NCBI RefSeq assembly: GCF_004005995.1
Contig: NZ_CP034767.1
Location: 3,038,001 to 3,102,000, forward strand
Length of the DNA stretch: 64,000 nt
DNA from: Devosia sp. 1566
GTDB taxonomy: Bacteria > Pseudomonadota > Alphaproteobacteria > Rhizobiales > Devosiaceae
Reading direction: 5' to 3'
The notes beneath the pieces were generated by a model. It made no database searches and was not told the DNA's origin. It worked only from the letters and a program-made list of their open reading frames with translations. Position numbers and translations under genes: made by a program. Below are positions 48,234 to 56,946 of the stretch, piece by piece. Within the stretch, counting starts at the first letter, position 1; every line of letters starts with the position of its first letter.

Positions 48234-49451
48234 ATGTCGATCCACAGCAAGTTCAGCAAACTAGGCACCCAGAATGCCCCCGGCCAGGAAACCCGGCAGG
48301 CAATTGCCGGCACCGAGAGCTTTCTGAGCGGCGAGAAGCTCGCGGGCACGCCCGTCGATTTTTCGCATGGCGATGTGGACGCCCATGAGCCCACGCCCGG
48401 TGCTCTCGATCTCTTCAACGCCGGCGTCGCCAAGGGCGGAGCGCAGGCCTATACGGAATATCGCGGCTCTGGCGAGATCCGTGACGCAGTGGCTGCCCGC
48501 CTCGCCGCCTTTACGGGCGCGCCGGTCGATGCCCGCGACGGCCTGATCATCACACCCGGCACTCAGGGCGCCCTGTTCCTCGCAGTGGCCGCAACCATGG
48601 TACGCGGCGACAAGGTCGCGATCGTCCAACCCGATTACTTTGCCAACCGTAAGCTCGTCGAATTCTTCGAAGGCGAAGTGTTACCGGTGCAGCTTGGCTA
48701 TCGGCAAGCGCCAGCCGGACAGGCCGGACTGGATCTCGACCAGCTGGAAGCCGCCTTCCAGGCCGGCGCCAAGCTGTTTCTCTTTTCCAACCCCAACAAC
48801 CCCACCGGTGTCGTTTATTCGAGCGACGAGATCGCCAGCATCGCCGCCCTCGCCACACGCTATGGCGCCAGCGTGATCGTGGATCAGCTTTATTCGCGGC
48901 TGCTTTATAAGGGCGTCGCCTATACCCATCTGCGCGCAGGCGCGGTCGACGCCGAGAACGTCGTCACCATCATGGGGCCATCCAAGACCGAATCCCTCAG
49001 CGGCTATCGCCTGGGCGTCGCCTTTGGCTCGAGCGAAATTATCGAGCGCATGGAAAAGCTCCAGGCCATCGTTTCACTGCGCGCCCCGGGCTACAACCAG
49101 GCTGTCCTGCGCAACTGGTTCAATGAACCAGCTGGTTGGATGGAGGACCGCATCGCCCAGCACCAGGCAATCCGCGACGATCTGGTGGAGCAGTTCCGCT
49201 CCATCGAGGGCTGCTTTGTCCGCACGCCCGAAGCGGGCAGTTACCTCTTCCCGCAATTGCCCGAACTGAGCATCGAGCCGGCGCAGTTCGTGACCGTGCT
49301 GCGCGTGCTGGCCGGTGTGACCGTGACACCCGGCACCGAGTTCAGCCCCCATTCGGGTGCCAGCATCCGGCTGAACTTCTCCCAGGATCATGCCGCGTCG
49401 GTCGCTGCCGTCCAGCGGCTTGCCACGCTGGTGGAGCGCCATCGGGGTTAG
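48234..49451 (+). CDS. PLP-dependent aminotransferase, class I/II (fold type I)
   Basis: This 405-residue fold-type I enzyme has the SNPNNPTGVVYS motif and IVDQLYSRLLY, where Tyr/Asp contact PLP. The Schiff-base lysine is in MGPSKTESLSGYRLG (Lys about 252). The C-terminal arginine that binds carboxylate is in GASIRLNF. GGACG precedes the ATG. The context, between an aspartate-dehydrogenase-like gene and a CUT1 ABC operon with its own oxidoreductase, suggests it handles an amino acid or amino sugar derivative. The substrate is unknown. Confidence 0.9.
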   Translation: MSIHSKFSKLGTQNAPGQETRQAIAGTESFLSGEKLAGTPVDFSHGDVDAHEPTPGALDLFNAGVAKGGAQAYTEYRGSGEIRDAVAARLAAFTGAPVDARDGLIITPGTQGALFLAVAATMVRGDKVAIVQPDYFANRKLVEFFEGEVLPVQLGYRQAPAGQAGLDLDQLEAAFQAGAKLFLFSNPNNPTGVVYSSDEIASIAALATRYGASVIVDQLYSRLLYKGVAYTHLRAGAVDAENVVTIMGPSKTESLSGYRLGVAFGSSEIIERMEKLQAIVSLRAPGYNQAVLRNWFNEPAGWMEDRIAQHQAIRDDLVEQFRSIEGCFVRTPEAGSYLFPQLPELSIEPAQFVTVLRVLAGVTVTPGTEFSPHSGASIRLNFSQDHAASVAAVQRLATLVERHRG

Positions 49452-49542
49452 AGCGTAAACTCGCGTCAAGCTGGGCAAATAGTGGCGGGCTCGAGAGATT
49501 GGATTGACCGCGCCGATTGGGCCTGATGAAGTAAAACTTACA

Positions 49543-49572
49543 GGCAGCGGCGCAGCTTAGCTGCGCTCTGCC
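49543..49572 (+). repeat. Stem-loop before the ABC binding-protein gene
   Basis: GCGCAGC-TTA-GCTGCGC (49550-49566) is a perfect 7-bp stem with a 3-nt loop. GGCAG and CTGCC (49543-49572) extend it after a small bulge. There is no T-run. It lies 92 bp after the aminotransferase stop and 56 bp before the binding-protein start, so it may mark the end of one transcript or protect the next. Confidence 0.45.
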
Positions 49573-49627
49573 GCCCACACCGCAATAATAAGCTGCCCAA
49601 TATGGGCGCGACCGGGAGACCACCAAG

Positions 49628-50890
49628 ATGAAGCGAATTGTAACGGGACTGCTGCTGGCATCCACTTTCCTGGGCTCGTCGGGGCTGGCTTTCGCCCAGC
49701 AAACCACGCTGACCATCGAAAGCTGGCGCAACGACGATCTGCCCATCTGGAACGAGAAGATCATCCCAGCCTTTGAGTCCGCTCATCCCGAGATCAATGT
49801 CGAGTTCGCGCCGCTGGGCCCGACCGAATACAATTCGGCTGTTGGCGCCAAGCTCGAAGCAGGCACTGCCGGCGATCTCATCACCTGCCGCCCCTTCGAT
49901 CTGGCGCTCGCCCAGTTCACCCAGGGCTATCTGGCCGCGCTTAATGACCTGCCCGGCATCGAGAATTTCTCCGATGTCGCCAAGTCTGCCTGGACCACCG
50001 ATGATGGCGCCACGACCTTTTGCGTGCCCATGGCTTCGGTGATCCATGGCTTTATCTACAACAAGGACATCTTTGCCGAGCTGGGCCTTGAAGTGCCAGC
50101 GACGGAAGACGAGTTCTTTGCCGTGCTCGACGCCATCAAGGAAGATGGCACCTATACGCCCCTGGCCATGGGCACCAAGGACCAGTGGGAAGCGGCCACC
50201 ATGGGCTACTACAACATCGCCCCCAATGCCTACAAAGGCGAGGAAGGCCGTCTCGCCCTGATCTCGGGCGAGCAGAAGCTGACCGACCCGCAATGGGTAG
50301 AGCCCTATACGACCCTGGCGCGCTGGAGTGCTTATCTGGGTGACGGCTTTGAAGCCCAGACCTATCCCGATAGCCAGAACCTGTTCACCCTCGGTCGCGC
50401 CGCCATCTTCCCAGCTGGCTCGTGGGAAATCTCGGTGTTCGAGCCGCAGGTCGACTTCGAGATGGGCGCCTTCAAGCCACCGGTGAAAGCCGCCGGCGAC
50501 AAGTGCTATATTTCCGATCACAACGATATTGGTTTGGGGCTTAATGCAGCTTCCCCCAATGCGGAAGCTGCGCGCACCTTCCTGTCCTGGGTTGCTTCCA
50601 CCGAATTCGCCGAAATCTACGCCAATGCTTCTCCGGGCTTTTTCAGCCTGAATTCGGCGGCAGTGCCGCTCGAGAACGAGTTGGCCCAGGAATTCGTCTC
50701 CTGGCGCGAGGATTGCGAGACCACCATTCGCCACCCAGCCGCCATTTTGGGCCGCGGCGAGCCCAATCTTGACATCGAGACCTGGCGTGAATCGGCCAAT
50801 GTGATCAACGGCACCACCACTCCGGAAGATGCTGCCAAGATCACCCAGGATGGCCTCGCCTCCTGGTATGAGCCGCAGCAGTCCAACTAA
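49628..50890 (+). CDS. CUT1-type ABC transporter, substrate-binding protein
   Basis: This 420-residue family 1 extracellular binding protein has a signal peptide (MKRIVTGLLLASTFLGSSGL, cleaved after AFAQ). The mature part starts TTLTIESWRNDDLPIWNEKI and has the pattern of oligosaccharide/polyol binders (FAPLGPTEYNSAVGAKLEAG, then SHIHGF-like YNKDIFAELGLEVP). GGGAG precedes the ATG. It leads an operon of two permeases, a Gfo/Idh/MocA oxidoreductase and an ATPase. The ligand is not known. Confidence 0.9.
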   Translation: MKRIVTGLLLASTFLGSSGLAFAQQTTLTIESWRNDDLPIWNEKIIPAFESAHPEINVEFAPLGPTEYNSAVGAKLEAGTAGDLITCRPFDLALAQFTQGYLAALNDLPGIENFSDVAKSAWTTDDGATTFCVPMASVIHGFIYNKDIFAELGLEVPATEDEFFAVLDAIKEDGTYTPLAMGTKDQWEAATMGYYNIAPNAYKGEEGRLALISGEQKLTDPQWVEPYTTLARWSAYLGDGFEAQTYPDSQNLFTLGRAAIFPAGSWEISVFEPQVDFEMGAFKPPVKAAGDKCYISDHNDIGLGLNAASPNAEAARTFLSWVASTEFAEIYANASPGFFSLNSAAVPLENELAQEFVSWREDCETTIRHPAAILGRGEPNLDIETWRESANVINGTTTPEDAAKITQDGLASWYEPQQSN

Positions 50891-50970
50891 GCGCCTATGA
50901 CCATGGGGCTGCGAAGGCTTGATCCTTTGCAGCCCTTTTTGCTCGCCGCCCCCGGCCGCACTGGAACAGC

Positions 50971-51918
50971 ATGACCGTCGACGCCCCCTCCCCACCCATT
51001 GCCGCCGCGTCCAAGCCACGGCGCTGGCACATCCTGGTGTTTCTGGCGCCAGCCCTGCTGGTTTACACGGTGGTGATGATCTATCCGCTGCTCGAGACCC
51101 TGCGCCTGTCCCTGTTTGTCGCCGGGCCCGAGGGGCAGCGTTACGTAGGACTCGACAATTTTGCCCGCCTGCTGGGTGATCCGCGGCTGGCCGCGAGCTT
51201 CTGGAACGCGCTTTCCAACAACTTCATCTTTTTTGCCATCCATATGCTGGTCCAGAACCCCATCGGCATCCTGCTGGCGGCGCTGCTATCCATGCCCGGC
51301 CTGAGGCTGCGTGGCTTTTACCGCACTGCCATTTTCGTGCCGACCATCCTGTCCTTCGTGATCATCGGCTTTATCTGGAAGCTGATCCTGTCCCCGCTGT
51401 GGGGCGTTTCGCCCTATCTGCTCGATCTGGTCGGGCTCAAGCATCTGTTCGCCCCCTGGCTCGGGCAGGCACAATCGGCTCTCATCACCGTGTCGCTGAT
51501 CTCGGTCTGGCAATATGTCGGCATTCCCATGATGCTGATCTATGCCGCGCTGCTGTCGATCCCGGACGATGTGATCGAGGCGGCAGAGATCGATGGCGTC
51601 ACCGGCTTTTCGCAGTTCTTCAAAATCCAGCTGCCGCTGATCCTGCCGACCATCGGCATCATCTCGATCCTGACCTTCGTCGGCAATTTCAATGCGTTCG
51701 ACCTGATCTATGCGGTCCAGGGCGCCATTGCCGGGCCGGATGGATCGACCGACATCCTGGGCACGCTGCTCTATCGCACCTTCTTTGGCTTCCAGACCCA
51801 GCTGGGCGACCGGCATCTTGGCGCCACCATCGCAACGCTGATGTTCTTCATCATCCTGGCCGGCGTTGCCGTTTATCTCTTCGGCATCCAGCGCCGCATG
51901 CGGCGGTACCAGTTCTGA
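50971..51918 (+). CDS. CUT1-type ABC transporter, permease 1
   Basis: This 315-residue inner-membrane permease (MalF/UgpA type) has six helices, the first being HILVFLAPALLVYTVVMIYP. The coupling loop reads IEAAEIDGVTGFSQFFKI. Its stop codon shares one base with the ATG of permease 2 (TGATG at 51916-51920). It lies 80 bp after the binding-protein gene. Confidence 0.93.
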   Translation: MTVDAPSPPIAAASKPRRWHILVFLAPALLVYTVVMIYPLLETLRLSLFVAGPEGQRYVGLDNFARLLGDPRLAASFWNALSNNFIFFAIHMLVQNPIGILLAALLSMPGLRLRGFYRTAIFVPTILSFVIIGFIWKLILSPLWGVSPYLLDLVGLKHLFAPWLGQAQSALITVSLISVWQYVGIPMMLIYAALLSIPDDVIEAAEIDGVTGFSQFFKIQLPLILPTIGIISILTFVGNFNAFDLIYAVQGAIAGPDGSTDILGTLLYRTFFGFQTQLGDRHLGATIATLMFFIILAGVAVYLFGIQRRMRRYQF

Positions 51919-52757
51919 TGGCCCAGACCCGCACGTCCCTCCGCAGCCAGATCGCGGCGCATGCCATCCTCGTCACCTATACGGTGATCGCGCTGTTCCC
52001 CGTCTTCCTGATCATCGTCAACTCGTTCAAGTCCAAGCGCGCGATCTTCAACTCGCCCCTCGAAGTGCCGACGCCCGAAACCTTCACCCTGATTGGCTAC
52101 GAGACCGCGCTTGGACAGGGCAATTTCCTGCTCTACTTCTCCAACAGCTTGCTGGTGACGGTCGCGTCGCTGTTTTTCGTGCTGCTGTTCGGCGCCATGG
52201 CCGCTTTTGCGCTGTCCGAATACCGCTTCCGTGGCAACACGCTGATGGGGCTATACCTAGCGCTCGGCATCATGATCCCGATCCGGCTGGGCACCGTCGC
52301 CATCCTGCAGCTGATGGTGGCGGGCGGGCTGGTCAACACGCACTGGGCGCTGATCCTCGTTTACACCGCCCAGGGGCTGCCGCTCGCGATCTTCATCCTC
52401 TCCGAATTCATGCGGCAGGTGTCCGACGACCTCAAGAATGCCGGCCGCATCGACGGGCTTTCGGAATACAAGATCTTCTTTCGCCTGGTGCTGCCACTGG
52501 TGCGCCCGGCCATGGCGACCGTCGCCGTCTTCACCATGATCCCAATCTGGAACGATCTGTGGTTCCCGCTGATCCTGGCCCCGGGCGAGGCGACCAAGAC
52601 CATCACCTTGGGCTCGCAGATCTTTATCGGGCAATATGTCACCAACTGGAATGCGGTGCTGGCGGCGCTGTCGCTGGCGATCCTGCCGGTTCTGGTTCTT
52701 TATCTCATCTTCTCGCGCCAGCTGATCCGCGGGATTACCTCGGGTGCTGTGAAATGA
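51918..52757 (+). CDS. CUT1-type ABC transporter, permease 2
   Basis: This 279-residue MalG/UgpE-type permease begins MAQTRTSLRSQIAAHAILVT. It has six helices. The coupling loop, about residue 190, reads LKNAGRIDGLSEYKIFFRLV. It overlaps permease 1 by one base and the following oxidoreductase by 4 nt (ATGA), so these genes are translated as a block. Confidence 0.93.
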   Translation: MAQTRTSLRSQIAAHAILVTYTVIALFPVFLIIVNSFKSKRAIFNSPLEVPTPETFTLIGYETALGQGNFLLYFSNSLLVTVASLFFVLLFGAMAAFALSEYRFRGNTLMGLYLALGIMIPIRLGTVAILQLMVAGGLVNTHWALILVYTAQGLPLAIFILSEFMRQVSDDLKNAGRIDGLSEYKIFFRLVLPLVRPAMATVAVFTMIPIWNDLWFPLILAPGEATKTITLGSQIFIGQYVTNWNAVLAALSLAILPVLVLYLIFSRQLIRGITSGAVK

Positions 52758-53809
52758 CCGATCAACCTGTTCGCGTGCTTGTTGCCGGCTTAGGAACCAT
52801 GGGGCGCAGCCATGCGCTGGCCTATCACAATGAACCCGGTTTCGAGATCGTCGGCGTGGTGACCCGCAGCGGCAAGGTGCCCGAAGAGCTCAAGGCCTAT
52901 CCGCATTTTGCCGATTTCTACGAGGCGCTGGCGGCGACCAAGCCGGAGCTCGCTTCCATCAACACCTATACCGACACCCACGCCCCCTATGCCATTGCGG
53001 CGATGGAAGCAGGCGCCCATGTGTTTCTGGAAAAGCCGATCGCCGCCACGGTGGAAGACGCCCGGCGCGTGGTGGAAACGGCGAGGAAACACCAGCGCAA
53101 GCTCGTTATCGGCTATATCCTGCGCCACCATCCGTCCTGGATCGACTTCATCGCCAAGGCGCGCGAACTGGGCCCGCCATATGTGTTCCGCCTCAACCTC
53201 AACCAGCAATCGGCCGGCTCGTTCTGGAAGGTGCACAAGACCTTGATGGAGTCCACTTCGCCTATCGTCGACTGCGGCGTGCATTATGTCGACGTCATGT
53301 GCCAGATCACCGATGCCAAGCCCGTGCAGGTGCGCGGATTGGGCGTGCGGCTGACCGACGAGATCGCGCCCGAGCAGTTCAACTACGGGCATCTGCAGGT
53401 CGCGTTCGATGACGGCTCGGTTGGCTGGTACGAAGCGGGCTGGGGCCCGATGATCAGCGAAACGGCGTTTTTCGTCAAAGACGTGATTTCGGCCAAGGGG
53501 GCGGTGTCGATCGTCATGGACGAAGGCGCACGTTCCTCAGACCATTCGACCCACACCAAGACGGCACGCATCCGCACCCACCATGCTGAACTGCAGGCCG
53601 ATGGCAGCTTTGCGCGGGCCGATGAATGGCTGTCCACCGAGGATGAGCCCGGCCACGATGAGCTGTGCGCACGCGAGCAGCGCTTCATGCTGCGGGCCAT
53701 CCGCGAGGACATCGATCTGTCCAAGCACAATGAAGACGCGGTGCGCTCGCTCGAGATCGTCCTGGCCGCCGACCAGAGCGCGCGCGAAATGCGCGCCATC
53801 GACCTTTAG
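52754..53809 (+). CDS. Gfo/Idh/MocA family oxidoreductase (ABC-operon linked)
   Basis: This 351-residue NAD(P)-dependent dehydrogenase has the Rossmann motif VAGLGTMGRSHA, the conserved lysine in FLEKPIA and the catalytic region DCGVHYVDVM. Members oxidise or epimerise sugars, inositols and sugar acids. The gene lies inside the transporter operon, between permease and ATPase genes, so it probably acts on the imported compound. It starts at ATG 52754, coupled to permease 2. Confidence 0.9.
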   Translation: MTDQPVRVLVAGLGTMGRSHALAYHNEPGFEIVGVVTRSGKVPEELKAYPHFADFYEALAATKPELASINTYTDTHAPYAIAAMEAGAHVFLEKPIAATVEDARRVVETARKHQRKLVIGYILRHHPSWIDFIAKARELGPPYVFRLNLNQQSAGSFWKVHKTLMESTSPIVDCGVHYVDVMCQITDAKPVQVRGLGVRLTDEIAPEQFNYGHLQVAFDDGSVGWYEAGWGPMISETAFFVKDVISAKGAVSIVMDEGARSSDHSTHTKTARIRTHHAELQADGSFARADEWLSTEDEPGHDELCAREQRFMLRAIREDIDLSKHNEDAVRSLEIVLAADQSAREMRAIDL

Positions 53810-53817
53810 GACCAGAC

Positions 53818-54831
53818 ATGGCTGACATTGCTACCCGCCTGCGCCTCAATGCCGTAACCAAGAACTTTGGCTCGACCGAGGTTATCCGCGGCGTCGACCT
53901 CGAAGTGGGCGACGGGGAATTCGTGGTTTTTGTCGGCCCCTCCGGCTGCGGCAAGTCCACCCTTCTGCGCATGATCGCCGGGCTCGAGGACGCCAGTTCG
54001 GGCAGCATCGAAATCGACGGCAAAGTGGTCAACAACCTGCCGCCGGCCAAGCGCGGCATCGCCATGGTGTTCCAGACCTATGCGCTTTATCCCCACCTGA
54101 CGGTGCGCAACAACATGGCGCTGGCGATGAAGCAGGCGGGCGAGCCGGCCGCCGACATCGAAGCACGGGTGGCGGAAGCCAGCCGCATGCTGTCGCTCGA
54201 GCCCTATCTCGAGCGGCGGCCCGCCGAGCTTTCGGGTGGCCAGCGCCAGCGTGTCGCCATCGGCCGCGCGCTGACGCGCAAGCCCAAGCTCTTTTTATTC
54301 GACGAGCCCCTCTCCAATCTTGATGCCGCGCTGCGGGTCAATACGCGGCTTGAGATCGCCCGGCTGCATCGGCAGCTCAAGGCGACGATGATCTATGTCA
54401 CCCATGACCAGGTCGAAGCGATGACGCTGGCCGACCGGATCGTCGTGCTCAACGCCGGCAGGATCGAGCAGGTCGGCTCCCCCATGGAGCTTTACAACAA
54501 GCCCGCCAGCACCTTTGTCGCCGGCTTTATCGGTTCGCCGCAGATGAACTTCATTCCGGCTGAAAAGCTGGGTGTTGCCGACGCTGCCACCATCGGTATC
54601 CGGCCCGAGCACCTGACGGTCAGCACCACCGAGGGGCAGCTTGCAACCCGCGTGATGCATGTGGAGCATCTGGGCGCCGACACCAATCTTTACCTTGAAA
54701 GCGAGGCGGCGGGACTGATCACCGTCCGCTTGTTTGGCGAACAAGCCTTCACGCCCGAAACGACGGTATTTGTTACCCCCAACCCGCTTTACCTGCACCG
54801 CTTCGATGCACAAGGCCGGGCCGTAGCCTGA
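53818..54831 (+). CDS. CUT1-type ABC transporter, ATP-binding protein
   Basis: This 337-residue MalK-type ATPase has Walker [10 protein letters not shown] (about 41-49), signature [27 protein letters not shown] and [19 protein letters not shown] domain follows from about residue 240. It is the last gene of the operon, 8 bp after the oxidoreductase. Its stop lies in a 13-bp palindrome shared with the convergent tctA stop. Confidence 0.93.
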   Translation: MADIATRLRLNAVTKNFGSTEVIRGVDLEVGDGEFVVFVGPSGCGKSTLLRMIAGLEDASSGSIEIDGKVVNNLPPAKRGIAMVFQTYALYPHLTVRNNMALAMKQAGEPAADIEARVAEASRMLSLEPYLERRPAELSGGQRQRVAIGRALTRKPKLFLFDEPLSNLDAALRVNTRLEIARLHRQLKATMIYVTHDQVEAMTLADRIVVLNAGRIEQVGSPMELYNKPASTFVAGFIGSPQMNFIPAEKLGVADAATIGIRPEHLTVSTTEGQLATRVMHVEHLGADTNLYLESEAAGLITVRLFGEQAFTPETTVFVTPNPLYLHRFDAQGRAVA

Positions 54832-54839
54832 CCGTCAGG
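54827..54839. repeat. Palindrome holding two convergent stop codons
   Basis: CCTGAC-C-GTCAGG is a perfect 6+1+6 palindrome. The TGA of the rightward ATPase gene (54829-54831) and the TGA of the leftward tctA gene (54837-54835) both lie in it. Only 3 bp separate the genes, so neither transcript has room for a terminator before entering the other. Confidence 0.6.
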
Positions 54840-56349
54840 ACATTTGCCGTTTCAACACCGCTCCCGCCCGCCTCGACACAGCCGGCACCGACATGATTAT
54901 CGTGATCACGATCACGAGGCAAAGGACGGCACTGATGGGGCGGGTGAAAAATGGCGAGGGATCGCCATTGGTCAATTGCAGGCCGCGGCGCAAATTGAGG
55001 TCGAGCAAGTCACCCAAGATGATGCCGAGCACCAGCGGGGCCATGGGGTATTTCATCTCTCGCAAAACGAACCCGACAATGCCAAAGCACAGCATCACAT
55101 AGACGTCGAACATGCGTTGCGTGATGGCGAACGAGCCAACCACGCAGAGAACATAGATCACCGCCATCAGCCGTTCCCGCGGCACCATCAGGACCTTGAT
55201 GAACAGCTTGGTGAGCGATAGCCCGAAGATGAAATTGGCCAAGGTGGCCAATAGCAGCATGGCGACCACCTGGTAAAGGAAGGCCGGGTTCTCCACCATC
55301 AGCATCGGGCCGGGTCTGATGTCGTGGATATACATGGCCGCGATCAGCACCGCTGCCGCGGCAGAGCCGGGCAATGCCAGGGTCAGGGTCGGGATCATGG
55401 CAGCCGAAACGACGGCATTGTCCCCGGTTTCGGCGGCGATCAGGCCTTCTTGGCTGCCTTTGCCGAATTCCTCGGGATGCTTGGAGGCGCGCTTGGCGGC
55501 GGCGTAGGACGTCCAGGAGCCAACGTCTTCACCGACGCCCGGGATGATGCCGACAAAGGTGCCGATCAAGCCCGAGCGAATGATCGTGCGCCAATAGCGA
55601 AAGACTTCCCCGAGGGTAGGAACGACCCGGTCATTGACCGCGGCAATCTGGGCCACCGCGCGCCGCTTCATCGCGGAAAGAATTTCGGCAAAGCCGAAGG
55701 CACCGACCATGGCGGGGATAAGGTCGATGCCGCCGCCAAGCGCCTGGATGCCGAAGGTGAAGCGCTGATGGGCATGCAGGGTTTCCATTCCGATCATGGC
55801 AATGAGCAAGCCCAATATGCCGGCGATATAGCCCTTGAGCGGCGTGTCGCTACCCGACATTTGGCCCGAGATCACCACCCCGAACAGCGCCAGCCAGAAA
55901 TACTCATAGGAGCCAAACTTCAGCGCGGCCTCGGACAGAAGCGGGGCGATGATGGCGAGAAAGAAGATTCCGACCAAGGTGCCCAGTGTCGAGGAGGTTG
56001 TCGCGAGCCCCATCGCCAGCCCCGCCTTCCCTTGCAGAGCCAATGGGTGACCATCCAGCGCTGCGGCAGCATTGGCGGGCGTCCCCGGAATATTGAGCAG
56101 GATGGCGGTGCGGCTGCCGCCATAGATGGCACCCAGATAAACGCACATCAGCGTCAGGATCGCCTGATCGGGTGCCATTTTGTAGGTGAGCGTGACAAGG
56201 AGGGCAACGCCCATGGTGGCGGTCAGACCCGGCAGGATGCCAATCACGAGGCCGAGGAGCGTAGCCCACACGACATTGAACAAGGACTGGGGATTGAGGA
56301 AGTGACCAATCCCCTGCCCCAGCAGCAGCAATCCATCGAACATGAACAA
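54835..56349 (-). CDS. tctA: Tripartite tricarboxylate transporter, large membrane subunit TctA
   Basis: This 504-residue membrane protein has about 12 helices. The TctA signature regions are GILPGLTATMGVALLVTLTY, YGGSRTAILLNIPGTPANAA and GIIPGVGEDVGSWTSYAAAK. It is the translocating subunit of a TTT system that takes up citrate-like di- or tricarboxylates with an extracytoplasmic receptor. It follows tctB by 3 bp. The substrate cannot be told from the sequence. Confidence 0.94.
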   Translation of the reverse strand: MFMFDGLLLLGQGIGHFLNPQSLFNVVWATLLGLVIGILPGLTATMGVALLVTLTYKMAPDQAILTLMCVYLGAIYGGSRTAILLNIPGTPANAAAALDGHPLALQGKAGLAMGLATTSSTLGTLVGIFFLAIIAPLLSEAALKFGSYEYFWLALFGVVISGQMSGSDTPLKGYIAGILGLLIAMIGMETLHAHQRFTFGIQALGGGIDLIPAMVGAFGFAEILSAMKRRAVAQIAAVNDRVVPTLGEVFRYWRTIIRSGLIGTFVGIIPGVGEDVGSWTSYAAAKRASKHPEEFGKGSQEGLIAAETGDNAVVSAAMIPTLTLALPGSAAAAVLIAAMYIHDIRPGPMLMVENPAFLYQVVAMLLLATLANFIFGLSLTKLFIKVLMVPRERLMAVIYVLCVVGSFAITQRMFDVYVMLCFGIVGFVLREMKYPMAPLVLGIILGDLLDLNLRRGLQLTNGDPSPFFTRPISAVLCLVIVITIIMSVPAVSRRAGAVLKRQMS

Positions 56350-56352
56350 ATC

Positions 56353-56880
56353 CTAGGGCAAGCGCACCAGAAAAACGCGGGCAAAGACGAGGTAGATTCC
56401 GGTGCCGCCCGCAACCCCGATGCCGAGCGCCCAGACCGCACTTTGCAGCAGGGGCATTGGCGCATCGGTCAGAACGACCTCGAACAGCACGATAAAGCTG
56501 AAGATGAAGAGCATGGACGCCGCCCAGAACGGCAACCAACCCACGAGGATAAGGGTGTAAAACAGGGCGAGGGCCATCACCGCGAGTACGCGCCGCGCTT
56601 CGGGGGTCACCAGTAGTGCCGCAAGTCCCTGCCACGCACCAGGCGCCTTGATGCGCCAGGAGCGCACCGCGAGCAGAGCGCTACACAGTGTCAGCAAGAC
56701 GCCCAAGACAAGGGGAACCAGCCCCGGGATTGTCGCAGGATTGATCCGGCGCGCTTCGAGCCGCGGCATGGTCCAAGATAGGTAGATCACGGCCAACCCC
56801 AGTGCGAGCAGCACCAGGGCCGTCAGGAGATCGGCGCGAGAGCGAATTGCTTCGTCCCCGGGGGTGTTCGTAGTGTCCAT
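56353..56880 (-). CDS. tctB: Tripartite tricarboxylate transporter, small membrane subunit TctB
   Basis: This 175-residue protein has four predicted helices, the first being LLTALVLLALGLAVIYLSWT, and belongs to the poorly conserved TctB family. The start at 56880 (MDTTNTPGDEAIRSR) was chosen over an upstream Pro-rich start at 56940. It lies between tctC and tctA in the usual C-B-A order. Confidence 0.86.
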   Translation of the reverse strand: MDTTNTPGDEAIRSRADLLTALVLLALGLAVIYLSWTMPRLEARRINPATIPGLVPLVLGVLLTLCSALLAVRSWRIKAPGAWQGLAALLVTPEARRVLAVMALALFYTLILVGWLPFWAASMLFIFSFIVLFEVVLTDAPMPLLQSAVWALGIGVAGGTGIYLVFARVFLVRLP

Positions 56881-56946
56881 CGCGGTACTCTTGAGACGGC
56901 CTGACGAAGAGGGAGGAGGTGGCGGGCTCCCACCCGCCACGATGCT

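Noticed and set aside
51399..52753. Open extensions upstream of permease 2 and of the oxidoreductase at 52754
   Set aside because: They run through the preceding permease genes out of frame. The overlapping ATGs at 51918 and 52754 fit the family N-termini.
55324..56616. 430-codon frame antisense to tctA and tctB
   Set aside because: It is opposite conserved TctA signatures, and its composition is typical of antisense to membrane helices.
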